From JADHUC01 sp964617665 (lineage in GTDB: Bacteria; Planctomycetota; Planctomycetia; Pirellulales; Pirellulaceae), in NCBI GenBank assembly GCA_964617665.1, contig CAZUAH010000221.1, positions 1 to 21,671 on the forward strand: a stretch of DNA of 21,671 nucleotides, given 5' to 3'. Shown here piece by piece: positions 1 through 7,423 of this stretch. The notes beneath the pieces were generated by a model that searched no databases, was not told where the DNA came from, and was given only the letters and a program-made list of their open reading frames with translations. A program made the translations under genes and the position numbers. Positions within the stretch are counted from its first letter, which is position 1. Every line of letters starts with the position of its first letter.

Positions 1-28
1 GTGGAGTCCCTCAAAATGATCCCCAATC

Positions 29-1450
29 GTGAAGAGAATCTGGGCCGCCGGAAATCTTGCTCTGCATCGAGACAAGAAGTCGGCTCTGGACGTGATTGCA
101 GACCATGACATGGAGCTGAACTCCGTGTTGTTTCCTTCACGGATCTTAATTGAGTTTGCGATCTGTGAATGTCCGACAAACGGTGGCGTACGTCCCGGGC
201 ATCTGGATGTCTCAAGTTTAATGGCCAAAGCGAATGCTATCTCGCAGCTCGGCGGATGGTCTGACGCAATACACCTCGGCGCGATGCCGCCAAATCTAAC
301 CATAACGCCGTTGGGGGATGTTCAAGCGTGTACCGAATTCGAATCGAGTGTGTTGATGCCGTTTGCGAAAAAGGGCTTCCATGGGCGCATCACCACCGCA
401 ATTGAAGACTATGAGGAGAACTTTCAACCACCCAGTGTTCGAGATGCAAGCGAATCGGAGATTGATACGGAGTTCGAGAAAGCGTGGTACGAGGAATTCG
501 GATTCCACGTCAATGGACTCCGAAAGTTCATGGACGCGATTGAGGATATCGGGATAGCTCGTGAGCAGGCGGTATTCCGAATTAGGAAGAACGAGTTGGT
601 TTCGCTCCTCAAGTCCGAATGCGAATCGAACGAGGTTGGCCGATTCCTACACACCTTTTCCCTGCTTCCACGCGAATCGTGGCGTGTGATACCGGAAGAA
701 TTTGACGAAACAGACATCCAGCCGTGGCGATTTCGCCGCCAACTCTCAGCAGTTCGGCGTCCAATCATCCAGTTGGACTGGAGTGAAGATCCTGAACTAA
801 TCGTCGCCCCTGGCGCAATTCGAGAGTGCATCGTCCACGTGATACGGAGTTACCATGAAGGAAGCTACCACGAACAATACCGCGACCCGAAAGGAGAGCA
901 GCGTTCTCGATTTGGGAAAGCGATGCGGAAGTGGTATGGCAAGAGAAGAAACGATCGTGGAAGTAAGTTTGCGAAACTCGTTGCAGAGAGGATTGCCGAG
1001 CTGGGCTGGAACGTGGCGAAGGTCGAATTGGAAGTAAGAGGGATTCTTGGGTATCGCAAGGATCCCGACTACGGCGACGTCAGTCAATTCGGCGATGTTG
1101 ATGTTTTGGCATGGAACGAATCGGCCAAACGAGTACTCGTGATCGAGTGCAAACATCTGCATTATCACAAGGCCACAGGTGAGGTCGCTGAACAGTTGAC
1201 TGACTATCGGGGTAGGATGAAGCGAAATGGGAAGCCAGACGATCTCCTCAAGCACCTTAACCGACTGGAGATCTTAACCGCTCGGAGTGCAGCATTGTGC
1301 AGAGCCATCGGGATTGACGACGGCATTGAGATCGAAGGCTGGATTCTCTTTAGGAACCCTGTTCCGATGCTGTATGCATGGAAGGACCTCGAGGCGAAAA
1401 CAAAGATTGCGACGTTCGACGATATTGAGAACGTGCTCGCTAAACGCTGA
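29..1450 (+). CDS. PD-(D/E)XK nuclease-like protein, C-terminal part (probably 5'-truncated)
   Basis: The frame opens with GTG at 29 after an in-frame TGA at 17-19 and encodes 473 residues. Residues 351-375 show the core of a PD-(D/E)XK nuclease fold: a GDVDV strand (D356, D358) followed by VIECK (E373, K375), the usual metal-binding and catalytic pattern of Mrr/NERD-like restriction nucleases. The rest is soluble, with no signal peptide or membrane segment. The protein starts in mid-domain style, with no Shine-Dalgarno before 29, so I think the annotated start is the edge of a longer gene that begins before the window, perhaps interrupted by a frameshift near position 30. Another frame is open across bases 1-105. 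Base composition looks lower in GC than the sulfatase genes, which would fit acquired DNA. Its target and role are unknown; no methyltransferase or other restriction partner is visible. Confidence 0.6.
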   Translation: MKRIWAAGNLALHRDKKSALDVIADHDMELNSVLFPSRILIEFAICECPTNGGVRPGHLDVSSLMAKANAISQLGGWSDAIHLGAMPPNLTITPLGDVQACTEFESSVLMPFAKKGFHGRITTAIEDYEENFQPPSVRDASESEIDTEFEKAWYEEFGFHVNGLRKFMDAIEDIGIAREQAVFRIRKNELVSLLKSECESNEVGRFLHTFSLLPRESWRVIPEEFDETDIQPWRFRRQLSAVRRPIIQLDWSEDPELIVAPGAIRECIVHVIRSYHEGSYHEQYRDPKGEQRSRFGKAMRKWYGKRRNDRGSKFAKLVAERIAELGWNVAKVELEVRGILGYRKDPDYGDVSQFGDVDVLAWNESAKRVLVIECKHLHYHKATGEVAEQLTDYRGRMKRNGKPDDLLKHLNRLEILTARSAALCRAIGIDDGIEIEGWILFRNPVPMLYAWKDLEAKTKIATFDDIENVLAKR

Positions 1451-1524
1451 GCCGAAGCATTCTGAGGATAGGTCAAACCTATGGCAACGTGTTCCGGCCT
1501 CTAGACGCCGTCTTCCTTGGTTGA

Positions 1525-1638
1525 CCGCATGAGCGTAATGTAGATTCGAGCGGCGCCTGCTTGGCCATCTCCGTTGACGGCTTCGAGTACGACTTGTGGG
1601 AAATCACGCGGGACCTGAACCACTCGTGGACGCGCTAA
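1525..1638 (+). other. Possible coding remnant in the gap after the nuclease gene
   Basis: The 184-base gap between the nuclease gene and the convergent beta-propeller gene contains a frame open from 1525 to a TAA at 1636-1638. Its last 20 or so codons read like protein (FEYDLWEITRDLNHSW). There is no start codon or ribosome binding site, and it overlaps the end of the minus-strand gene by four bases. It may be the tail of a lost gene or chance. I see no terminator hairpin in this gap. Confidence 0.15.
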
Positions 1639-3053
1639 CGAAAACGGATCGAGTAGACGTCTGCGTCCTTCAACGCAAAGCGAAGCCGTACAGGCTTGCC
1701 TGCCAGCGAGTTGACGTCCGATCCGTTCTTCCAGGAGACGACCTCTTCGATCTGGTCGCCAGCGATTTCCGCCGAGTCGGCCAACGCGAAGCCGGGGAAC
1801 GGCGTGCCGTCAGCATCCTGGATTTCTACGCGGATGATTCCTGCTGCTGCGGTCGCGTGGTTGATCACCAACTCGCTGCCTTTGAACACCAACGGTTTGG
1901 TCAGCAGTTCGCCGCCGCTTGCAGGAGCATGCACGGACACAAATCCGTCCGTCCGATAAGCAAACCGGCGCAGGCGGCTGTCGGGGCCGGTGTAGTAGGC
2001 TTCCGTGGCGTACACGGACAACTCCCCCGCGCGCCCTGGCAGCTCGAACATGCCCCACGCCATGTAGTTGCTGCGGTTTCCGTCGCGGTCCTCCGGAGCC
2101 GTGACCGGAATCAGGGCCTCGGTCCAGCGGTGGAAAGTGTGGCCGTCGCGGCTGGTCATCAACGTGGGCTCGACTTGGGAATTGCGCTCGGGATGGAAGC
2201 GAGTTGGAAAGGCGATGAAGATGTGCGGGGCACGGAAGTACGGTTGGACGGCGTTGGTGTAAAGGTGCTCCTTGGGCGCATCGGGGTATTCCAGGAACAC
2301 CGACTCCGTCCATTTAAGGAAATCGGGCGAGGTGCACGTCAGGATATCACGCTTGCCCGCGCGGCCCTGGCGGTGGTAGTCGCGATACTCGCCGCGGACA
2401 GTGTCGTAGAAAGCGAGGTTTTGCGAGTCGAATGCTCCCTTGGTGATGACCGCTTTCTCGCTCATCAGCTTCCAGTGGATGGCGTCGGGCGACTGGAACG
2501 CGCACAATCCTCCTCGCCCGCCGCCAAGTGCCTTATACCTGGCCTCGGGAGGGCAATCCGGGTTGGGATCCTTGAAGGGCGTGAAGTTGTGGGTACCGAC
2601 GCCGTTCCAGACGATGTTGTTCTTCTTCGACCCTTCGAACTCGAACAGTTCCAGCTCGGGCTTTGTCCAATGGACGCCGTCGGCGCTCTCGGCGTAGCAG
2701 GCCACCTGCGGGTGAGACATCCGACGGGCCTCCGTGTCGTAGTGCGACCCGCGGTAGTACATCCGATAAAGCTTGCCGTCCCGAAAGACCGTGTAGTAGG
2801 CGCAGGTGTTGCCCTCCCACGGTTTGTCGGTGACCAGGACGACTTCCTGCGGTGTCGGCTTGTGCAAGCGTTGTTCCGCGTCGCCCGTGACCTTTCCGAT
2901 CAGGTAGTCATCCACGAACGGTTCCAGGCGTGAGCCCATGTCAATCGGCTCGCCGGCAAGCGACGCACCGGCCAAGATGTAGAACACTGGTAAAACGGCG
3001 CCGAGCATTGCGATCGCCAAGCGCGATAGAGTCAAGTTCTCTCGTGAAGTCAT
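1635..3053 (-). CDS. Secreted beta-propeller protein, GH32/GH43-like (hypothetical glycosidase)
   Basis: The start is ATG at 3053 (472 aa), because a strong GGAGGG lies six bases upstream; the frame itself is open further, to 3128, but that would overlap the upstream gene. The N-terminus is a signal peptide with a hydrophobic stretch at about residues 11-32 ending in ASLAGEP. The mature protein has the repeating blades of five-bladed propeller glycosidases: YYTVFRDGKLYRMYYRG, then AESADGVHWTKPELELFEF, then further DG-x-x-W/F blades (SPDAIHWK, SPDFLKWTES, SRDGHTFHRW). About 90 C-terminal residues look like a separate beta-sandwich. Proteins of this type are common in planctomycetes and are usually left as hypothetical or GH32/GH43-like. 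It lies 19 bases behind the FAD oxidoreductase gene and is surely co-transcribed with it. The exact substrate and catalytic acids cannot be assigned from the sequence alone. Confidence 0.8.
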   Translation of the reverse strand: MTSRENLTLSRLAIAMLGAVLPVFYILAGASLAGEPIDMGSRLEPFVDDYLIGKVTGDAEQRLHKPTPQEVVLVTDKPWEGNTCAYYTVFRDGKLYRMYYRGSHYDTEARRMSHPQVACYAESADGVHWTKPELELFEFEGSKKNNIVWNGVGTHNFTPFKDPNPDCPPEARYKALGGGRGGLCAFQSPDAIHWKLMSEKAVITKGAFDSQNLAFYDTVRGEYRDYHRQGRAGKRDILTCTSPDFLKWTESVFLEYPDAPKEHLYTNAVQPYFRAPHIFIAFPTRFHPERNSQVEPTLMTSRDGHTFHRWTEALIPVTAPEDRDGNRSNYMAWGMFELPGRAGELSVYATEAYYTGPDSRLRRFAYRTDGFVSVHAPASGGELLTKPLVFKGSELVINHATAAAGIIRVEIQDADGTPFPGFALADSAEIAGDQIEEVVSWKNGSDVNSLAGKPVRLRFALKDADVYSIRFR

Positions 3054-3059
3054 AGCTTG

Positions 3060-3065
3060 CCCTCC
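3060..3065 (-). promoter_or_regulatory. Shine-Dalgarno site fixing the beta-propeller gene start
   Basis: On the minus strand GGAGGG stands six bases before ATG at 3053. It favours this start over the open frame continuing to 3128, and it also places the start inside the short gap behind the FAD oxidoreductase stop (3073-3075). Confidence 0.75.
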
Positions 3066-3072
3066 GGTTCTG

Positions 3073-4431
3073 TTAGATAACCACCGCTCCGAGATTTGAC
3101 AGTTGATCACGGACGGCGCCGGCATCAATGTCGGAAACTGATTTTGCTCCTGATGCCGCCAGGGAAGCTGTTACGCCTGCAGCTTCTCCTACCTGGTTGA
3201 GGTTTACCATCACCCTGATTCCGCCGAAGGCACCGCGGTCGGTCGAGATCATTCTGCCGCCCAGCACAATGTTGGGAGCTTTGTCGCTGACCATGGTAGA
3301 AAGAGGGATCTGGTAGAAATCACCTTCGGGCCTTTTGAACTTGAACTTCCCCGTTTCGGGGTCGTGCACGTCTATGGGATACGTACCGTTTGCAATGGCA
3401 TCCGGGAACCGCTTGCAGCTCATCACGTCCTTTTCGGTCAACCTGTAGTTCGCCTTGAATGACCGTGTTTCGCGGATACCGATATGCGAGGCCAGGTCGA
3501 GCAGGCAAGGCTTGTTGTCCTTGCCTCCGTACTTCCGAGCAATATCCATGTACGCCCGTATCTGGCGACGCCCCTCGATTTCCGCTGCAGTCAACTGGCT
3601 CGCATCCGACGCCACCGTGTTGAAAACATGCGTAAATGCACACATGGCCACGCCGGGCGAACCCGGGACCTTTGCGCCCCAGCCGTGATCCAGCGCCAGA
3701 CCGAATTCCTCGCGGTGCGTACGAATCAGCGCCTGGATCGACCCTGGCAAGCCGGAGACCTCGGCACACATCGTGGGCGGCTGAAGGCCGTCCCGAATCT
3801 CGAATGGCAAACCGGCATCCCTGGCCAAGTCACCGTCACCCGTGGCGTCCACGAATGCCTTCGCCCGGATGGCTTGGCGGCCGTTCTTGTTCTCGATGAA
3901 TACGGCTTTGACTTGGTTGCCCTCAATCAAAGGCAGCACGTAGAACGTATGCAGGTACGGCGTGATGTTGTTCTCAACCACAAGCCTGTCCAGTTCGATC
4001 TTCAGCTCGTCCGTGTTGAGAGTGAAATGCCCACCGCTTCCGCGACTACTGACGGCACGAATCTTCTCAAGGTGCTTGATCACCTCGTGAGTCAGACCCC
4101 CGATAATCTGTTCTTTCCCCGTGTTGCTATACAACTTGTGCCAGATGTTCACCAGCCCCGATGCGGCCACACCTCCAAAGGCATTCTGTTTTTCAACGAT
4201 GGCCACCTTCGCGCCCATTTGTGCCGCACGGACTGCGGCGAACACGCCCGTGCAACTCCCTCCCAATACGCATACATCACAGGTCTGCACAACGGGAGTG
4301 CTGCGAGGTTCTTCCTCTATCACCTCTGAAGCAGGTTTTGCGGCGGTCTGCGTAATGCCTCCCTCCGCAATAGCCAACCGGCCGCCTGCGGCAGCCAGCG
4401 CTACAGATCCTAAAAATGTTCGTCGTTCCAC
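3073..4431 (-). CDS. FAD-dependent oxidoreductase, exported, FAD_oxidored family
   Basis: The gene starts with GTG at 4431, preceded by GAGAGGAAA, and encodes 452 residues. The N-terminus MERRTFLGSVALAAAGG carries a twin-arginine motif (RRTFL), so the protein is probably folded with its cofactor in the cytoplasm and exported by Tat. Residues 52-80 form the dinucleotide-binding beta-alpha-beta unit (DVCVLGGSCTG, ending in E80, which would bind the FAD ribose). Further FAD-family signatures are FGGVAASGLVNIW and FVDATGDGDLA near residues 85-97 and 190-200, and a C-terminal GGRMISTDRGAFGGIRV segment. This matches the FAD_oxidored (PF12831) group, frequent beside glycosidase and sulfatase genes in planctomycetes and related bacteria. 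It is the first gene of a two-gene minus-strand operon with the beta-propeller protein. Substrate and electron acceptor are unknown; oxidation of a sugar or a sugar-derived compound is an inference from context. Confidence 0.87.
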   Translation of the reverse strand: MERRTFLGSVALAAAGGRLAIAEGGITQTAAKPASEVIEEEPRSTPVVQTCDVCVLGGSCTGVFAAVRAAQMGAKVAIVEKQNAFGGVAASGLVNIWHKLYSNTGKEQIIGGLTHEVIKHLEKIRAVSSRGSGGHFTLNTDELKIELDRLVVENNITPYLHTFYVLPLIEGNQVKAVFIENKNGRQAIRAKAFVDATGDGDLARDAGLPFEIRDGLQPPTMCAEVSGLPGSIQALIRTHREEFGLALDHGWGAKVPGSPGVAMCAFTHVFNTVASDASQLTAAEIEGRRQIRAYMDIARKYGGKDNKPCLLDLASHIGIRETRSFKANYRLTEKDVMSCKRFPDAIANGTYPIDVHDPETGKFKFKRPEGDFYQIPLSTMVSDKAPNIVLGGRMISTDRGAFGGIRVMVNLNQVGEAAGVTASLAASGAKSVSDIDAGAVRDQLSNLGAVVI

Positions 4432-4573
4432 AATATTTCCTCTCGTACTTGCTTATGCCGATCTTTGTGCCCTACATTCTCCTGTTACTGGCGTCGGCAC
4501 GCAATATCCGCTTGCGAGTGGAAAGCAGCCGATTTGCCGAGGAGCCGCAGCAACGCTCACGAAATAGTGTCCT

Positions 4574-4653
4574 CGTTTAACGGCAAGCCGAAGGCGGCGG
4601 AGTTTCGCGCGATGTCGTCCCGTACACAGTCGCCTTCAGCTTGCCGTTAAACG
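4574..4653. repeat. Imperfect 23-bp inverted repeat with 34-base spacer
   Basis: Arms lie at 4574-4596 and 4631-4653. Each begins, read inward, CGTTTAACGGCAAGC and ends GAAGGCG; they match at 22 of 23 positions (one C/T difference). The spacer is 34 bases. The element fills much of the gap between the divergent FAD oxidoreductase and DUF4838 genes. It has no U-tract and lies upstream of both genes, so it is not a terminator. It resembles a REP- or MITE-like mobile palindrome, or a large operator. Confidence 0.8.
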
Positions 4654-4705
4654 AATATGGATGAAATGAGGAAGTCATTTCGTGGACGATACTAACGTGA
4701 AAATT

Positions 4706-4710
4706 GGAGA
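4706..4710 (+). promoter_or_regulatory. Shine-Dalgarno site supporting the GTG start at 4715
   Basis: GGAGA precedes GTG at 4715 by four bases. An alternative GTG at 4682 also has a fair site (GAGGAAG, 4668-4674), but it would put an acidic stretch in front of the signal peptide. Confidence 0.5.
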
Positions 4711-4714
4711 AACC

Positions 4715-7357
4715 GTGAAAACTATTCTGCCGATCCTTATGAGCCTGCTGCTGGTGCCACTTCTTCTGTTACACGCGGCCAACGCGGAGGACCTCGTGTT
4801 GTTGAGCGAAGGCAAGTCGGACTATCAGATCGTGGTCCCGGACAGCGCGGAGACGGAACTGCTGACCGAGTGTTTGAGTCAAACGGCGCGGCTCGTACAG
4901 ACGGCCTTCGCAGCGAACGGCGCCGAGATGCCCGTGGCGAAGGAGAGCGACCGTGATCCGGCAAAGCCCGCACTTTTTCTCGGCAGTACCGGATTCGCGC
5001 GCCGGCAGGGTGTGGACGTGACGAGACTTCGCGACTGGAGCTATGTGCATCGTGTCGTGGGCCGGGATGTGATCGTCGCCGGGCATGATCATCCGGCGCG
5101 AGGCGAGACCACGAACAGGCGACGCCCCAACTGGCCCCGCGTCGGCACGGCGAAGGCTGCCACAGATTTCGTGCGGCAGTATGCGGGTGTGCGGTTTCTG
5201 TATCCCGATATCGCGCCCTACAATCCGGTTGCCACCGCAGCGAACGTCGATCTCTTGGCCTCGCCCGCCATCGAGTTTCTGCCGATGAAGGCGATCTCCG
5301 TCCCCGCGGAGTTGAACACGAGAAAGACGCCGGTGCTGCGGTTGAACACCGCGCATCCGGCGGGCGGCAGTTTCTACGATCTGGCGCATAACCGCTTCCC
5401 ACGCGTCGACGAAATGTACGGCGGCCACACCTGGGAGCGCGCCGTGCCGCCTGAGATCCATTTCGATTCGCACCCGGAGTATTTTGCCTTGGTCAACGGC
5501 AAGCGTCTGAAGCCGGGAGATCACAACGCGCAGTATTGCCTTTCGAATCACGATGTTCAGGAGCTGATCTATCGCGATCTGGCCTCGTGGCTGGATCGTG
5601 GTTGCGGCTCGGTCGATCTCGGCCAACCGGACGGCTTTCGCCAGTGCCAGTGCGACGCCTGCGCGGAGCTCTACGACATTGGCAAAGATTGGGGCGAGAA
5701 GATCTGGATATTCAATCGCCAGGTCGCCGAGCGTCTGTACGAATCGCATCCGGCCGGGCAGGTGACGATGATGTCGTACATCCTGACCGCCAAACCGCCG
5801 AAGACCTTCACCAAGTTCCCGCCGAACACCTGCATCATGCTCACCGGCACGAACGAGGAAGACATCGCCCCGTGGCGTGGCATCGAGGTGCCGCGCGGCT
5901 TCACCGGTTACATCTACAATTGGTGTCCAAATCTCGGCTCGCGTTACACGCCGATGCGCACACCCGGTTTCGTGGAGACCCAGGTGCGGCGGCTCGTGGC
6001 CAATCACATCCAGGCCATCCGCCGCGACGGCCCGGGGCAACTGTTTGGCCTGGAAGGGCCGGTATATTACGTCATGGGCCGCATGTTCGACGATGCCGAA
6101 CACAACACGGCCAAGGAGCTGTTGCCCGAGTTCTGCGACGCCGCGTTCGGCAGATCGGCGTGGTATATGCGGTCGTTCTACAACCAGCTCTACCACGCCA
6201 TCACACTCTACTCGGACCACATCGGAACGCGTTGTGACGTGTGGACCTATCAACCTATCGAGGGAAGAGGACGCAAGACGGTCACCGATCCATTTCGCCT
6301 GATCGGCTTTCTCTACACGCCCCGTTTGCTTGCCGCGCTGGATGCCGACCTCACCCAGGCCGTACAGCTGGCAAACACGGACAAAGTGAAGACGCGCCTC
6401 GCGCTCGTGCGGACCGAGTTCGAGTATTTGCGCCATCTCGTCCGCGTCGTACATTTGCACCATGCCTACGAGATCCAGCCTGATGCCGCCTCGCGCGACC
6501 GCTTGCTTGATGCAATTGACGCACGCAACTCCTTCATCACATCGCTGTACGACGAGCGTGGCCGTCCTAAGCCCACCGCCGACTGGTCACATGTGTTGTT
6601 TCCCTTCGCCGGGCATAACGCCAATCACCTCCGGCTCGCGTACGACCTATACCAGGAGCCGTATGCTAATACCTGTCTGAATTGGGATACGAAGGCGATG
6701 CGCAATGCTCCCACGCTTGGCCGGAAACGTCTCGCCATCACACAGGCAGAAGCTCCCGTCACTCTCGATTCTCCGCAGTGGCGGCAGACGGCTGCTCACG
6801 AACTCACGCTGGTGCCGCCGCTCGATGCCCTGCCTCGCAAGACCGCGCTCCGTTTGCTCTACGATTCGGCGAACCTCTATGTGCGCGCCGAATGCGAGCT
6901 CGAACCCGACGGCCCCACCGAATTCCCTGCGTTCAATCGTGACCGGCGGCTCACCAATCAGGAATCCCTCGATATCTACCTTGCACCCAGAACTGAAAGC
7001 GAGGTCTTCTACCGTTTTATGGTTGGGGCGAACGCCAATTCGAAATACGATGCCGCCAGCGGCTTCATCACCGACGCGATGGACCCGCGCTACGGTAAAG
7101 ACGACCCCACCTGGAACGGCGACTGGCGGAGCGAAACTCGCATCGACCTCGAATCGCATCGCTGGCACGTCCTGGTCACCATCCCCTTCAAGACGCTTGC
7201 CGCCGAGCCACCAACCGCGGGCACAGTCTGGCGCGGCAACTTCGCACGCAATCACCATCTTCCTCGCGGCAAGGTCGACCGAGCCATCTGGTCCTCGACG
7301 ATCACCAGCACCAGCATGGACGACCGCAGCCTGTTTGGTGAAATCGTGTTTCAGTAG
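4715..7357 (+). CDS. Exported DUF4838 protein with C-terminal CBM9-like domain
   Basis: I choose GTG at 4715 (880 aa) because it gives a classical signal peptide, MKTILPILMSLLLVPLLLLH, cleaved near HAANA-ED. GTG at 4682 is possible and adds 11 residues. Residues up to about 200 resemble the N-terminal domain found in GH67-like enzymes; then follows the DUF4838 domain with GGHTW at 236, a DSHPEYFALVNGKR segment, and DLGQPDGF followed by a CxCxxC cluster (C311, C313, C316). The last 190 or so residues form a carbohydrate-binding family 9-like beta-sandwich (SANLYVRAECE, ESLDIYLAP, WRSETRIDLESHRWHVLVTIPF). DUF4838 belongs to the TIM-barrel alpha-glucuronidase-like superfamily, so hydrolysis of a polysaccharide outside the cytoplasm is likely but unproven. 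The next gene, 66 bases downstream, is a shorter paralogue. Confidence 0.85.
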   Translation: MKTILPILMSLLLVPLLLLHAANAEDLVLLSEGKSDYQIVVPDSAETELLTECLSQTARLVQTAFAANGAEMPVAKESDRDPAKPALFLGSTGFARRQGVDVTRLRDWSYVHRVVGRDVIVAGHDHPARGETTNRRRPNWPRVGTAKAATDFVRQYAGVRFLYPDIAPYNPVATAANVDLLASPAIEFLPMKAISVPAELNTRKTPVLRLNTAHPAGGSFYDLAHNRFPRVDEMYGGHTWERAVPPEIHFDSHPEYFALVNGKRLKPGDHNAQYCLSNHDVQELIYRDLASWLDRGCGSVDLGQPDGFRQCQCDACAELYDIGKDWGEKIWIFNRQVAERLYESHPAGQVTMMSYILTAKPPKTFTKFPPNTCIMLTGTNEEDIAPWRGIEVPRGFTGYIYNWCPNLGSRYTPMRTPGFVETQVRRLVANHIQAIRRDGPGQLFGLEGPVYYVMGRMFDDAEHNTAKELLPEFCDAAFGRSAWYMRSFYNQLYHAITLYSDHIGTRCDVWTYQPIEGRGRKTVTDPFRLIGFLYTPRLLAALDADLTQAVQLANTDKVKTRLALVRTEFEYLRHLVRVVHLHHAYEIQPDAASRDRLLDAIDARNSFITSLYDERGRPKPTADWSHVLFPFAGHNANHLRLAYDLYQEPYANTCLNWDTKAMRNAPTLGRKRLAITQAEAPVTLDSPQWRQTAAHELTLVPPLDALPRKTALRLLYDSANLYVRAECELEPDGPTEFPAFNRDRRLTNQESLDIYLAPRTESEVFYRFMVGANANSKYDAASGFITDAMDPRYGKDDPTWNGDWRSETRIDLESHRWHVLVTIPFKTLAAEPPTAGTVWRGNFARNHHLPRGKVDRAIWSSTITSTSMDDRSLFGEIVFQ

Positions 7358-7423
7358 CGGGTTTTCGTTTCGATCAAACACATCCTCGTCAGACCACTTG
7401 CTTGTGAACAGGAAGACCATCCC

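Noticed and set aside
1596..2933. A 445-codon plus-strand frame opposite the beta-propeller gene
   Set aside because: Antisense shadow; the minus strand has a signal peptide, propeller blades and a strong ribosome site.
3484..4329. A 281-codon plus-strand frame opposite the FAD oxidoreductase
   Set aside because: Antisense shadow of a gene with clear FAD-binding motifs.
4769..6463. A 564-codon open frame on the minus strand under the first DUF4838 gene
   Set aside because: It is antisense to a gene with a signal peptide and clear family motifs; its sequence has no recognisable domain and is a shadow of high-GC codon use.
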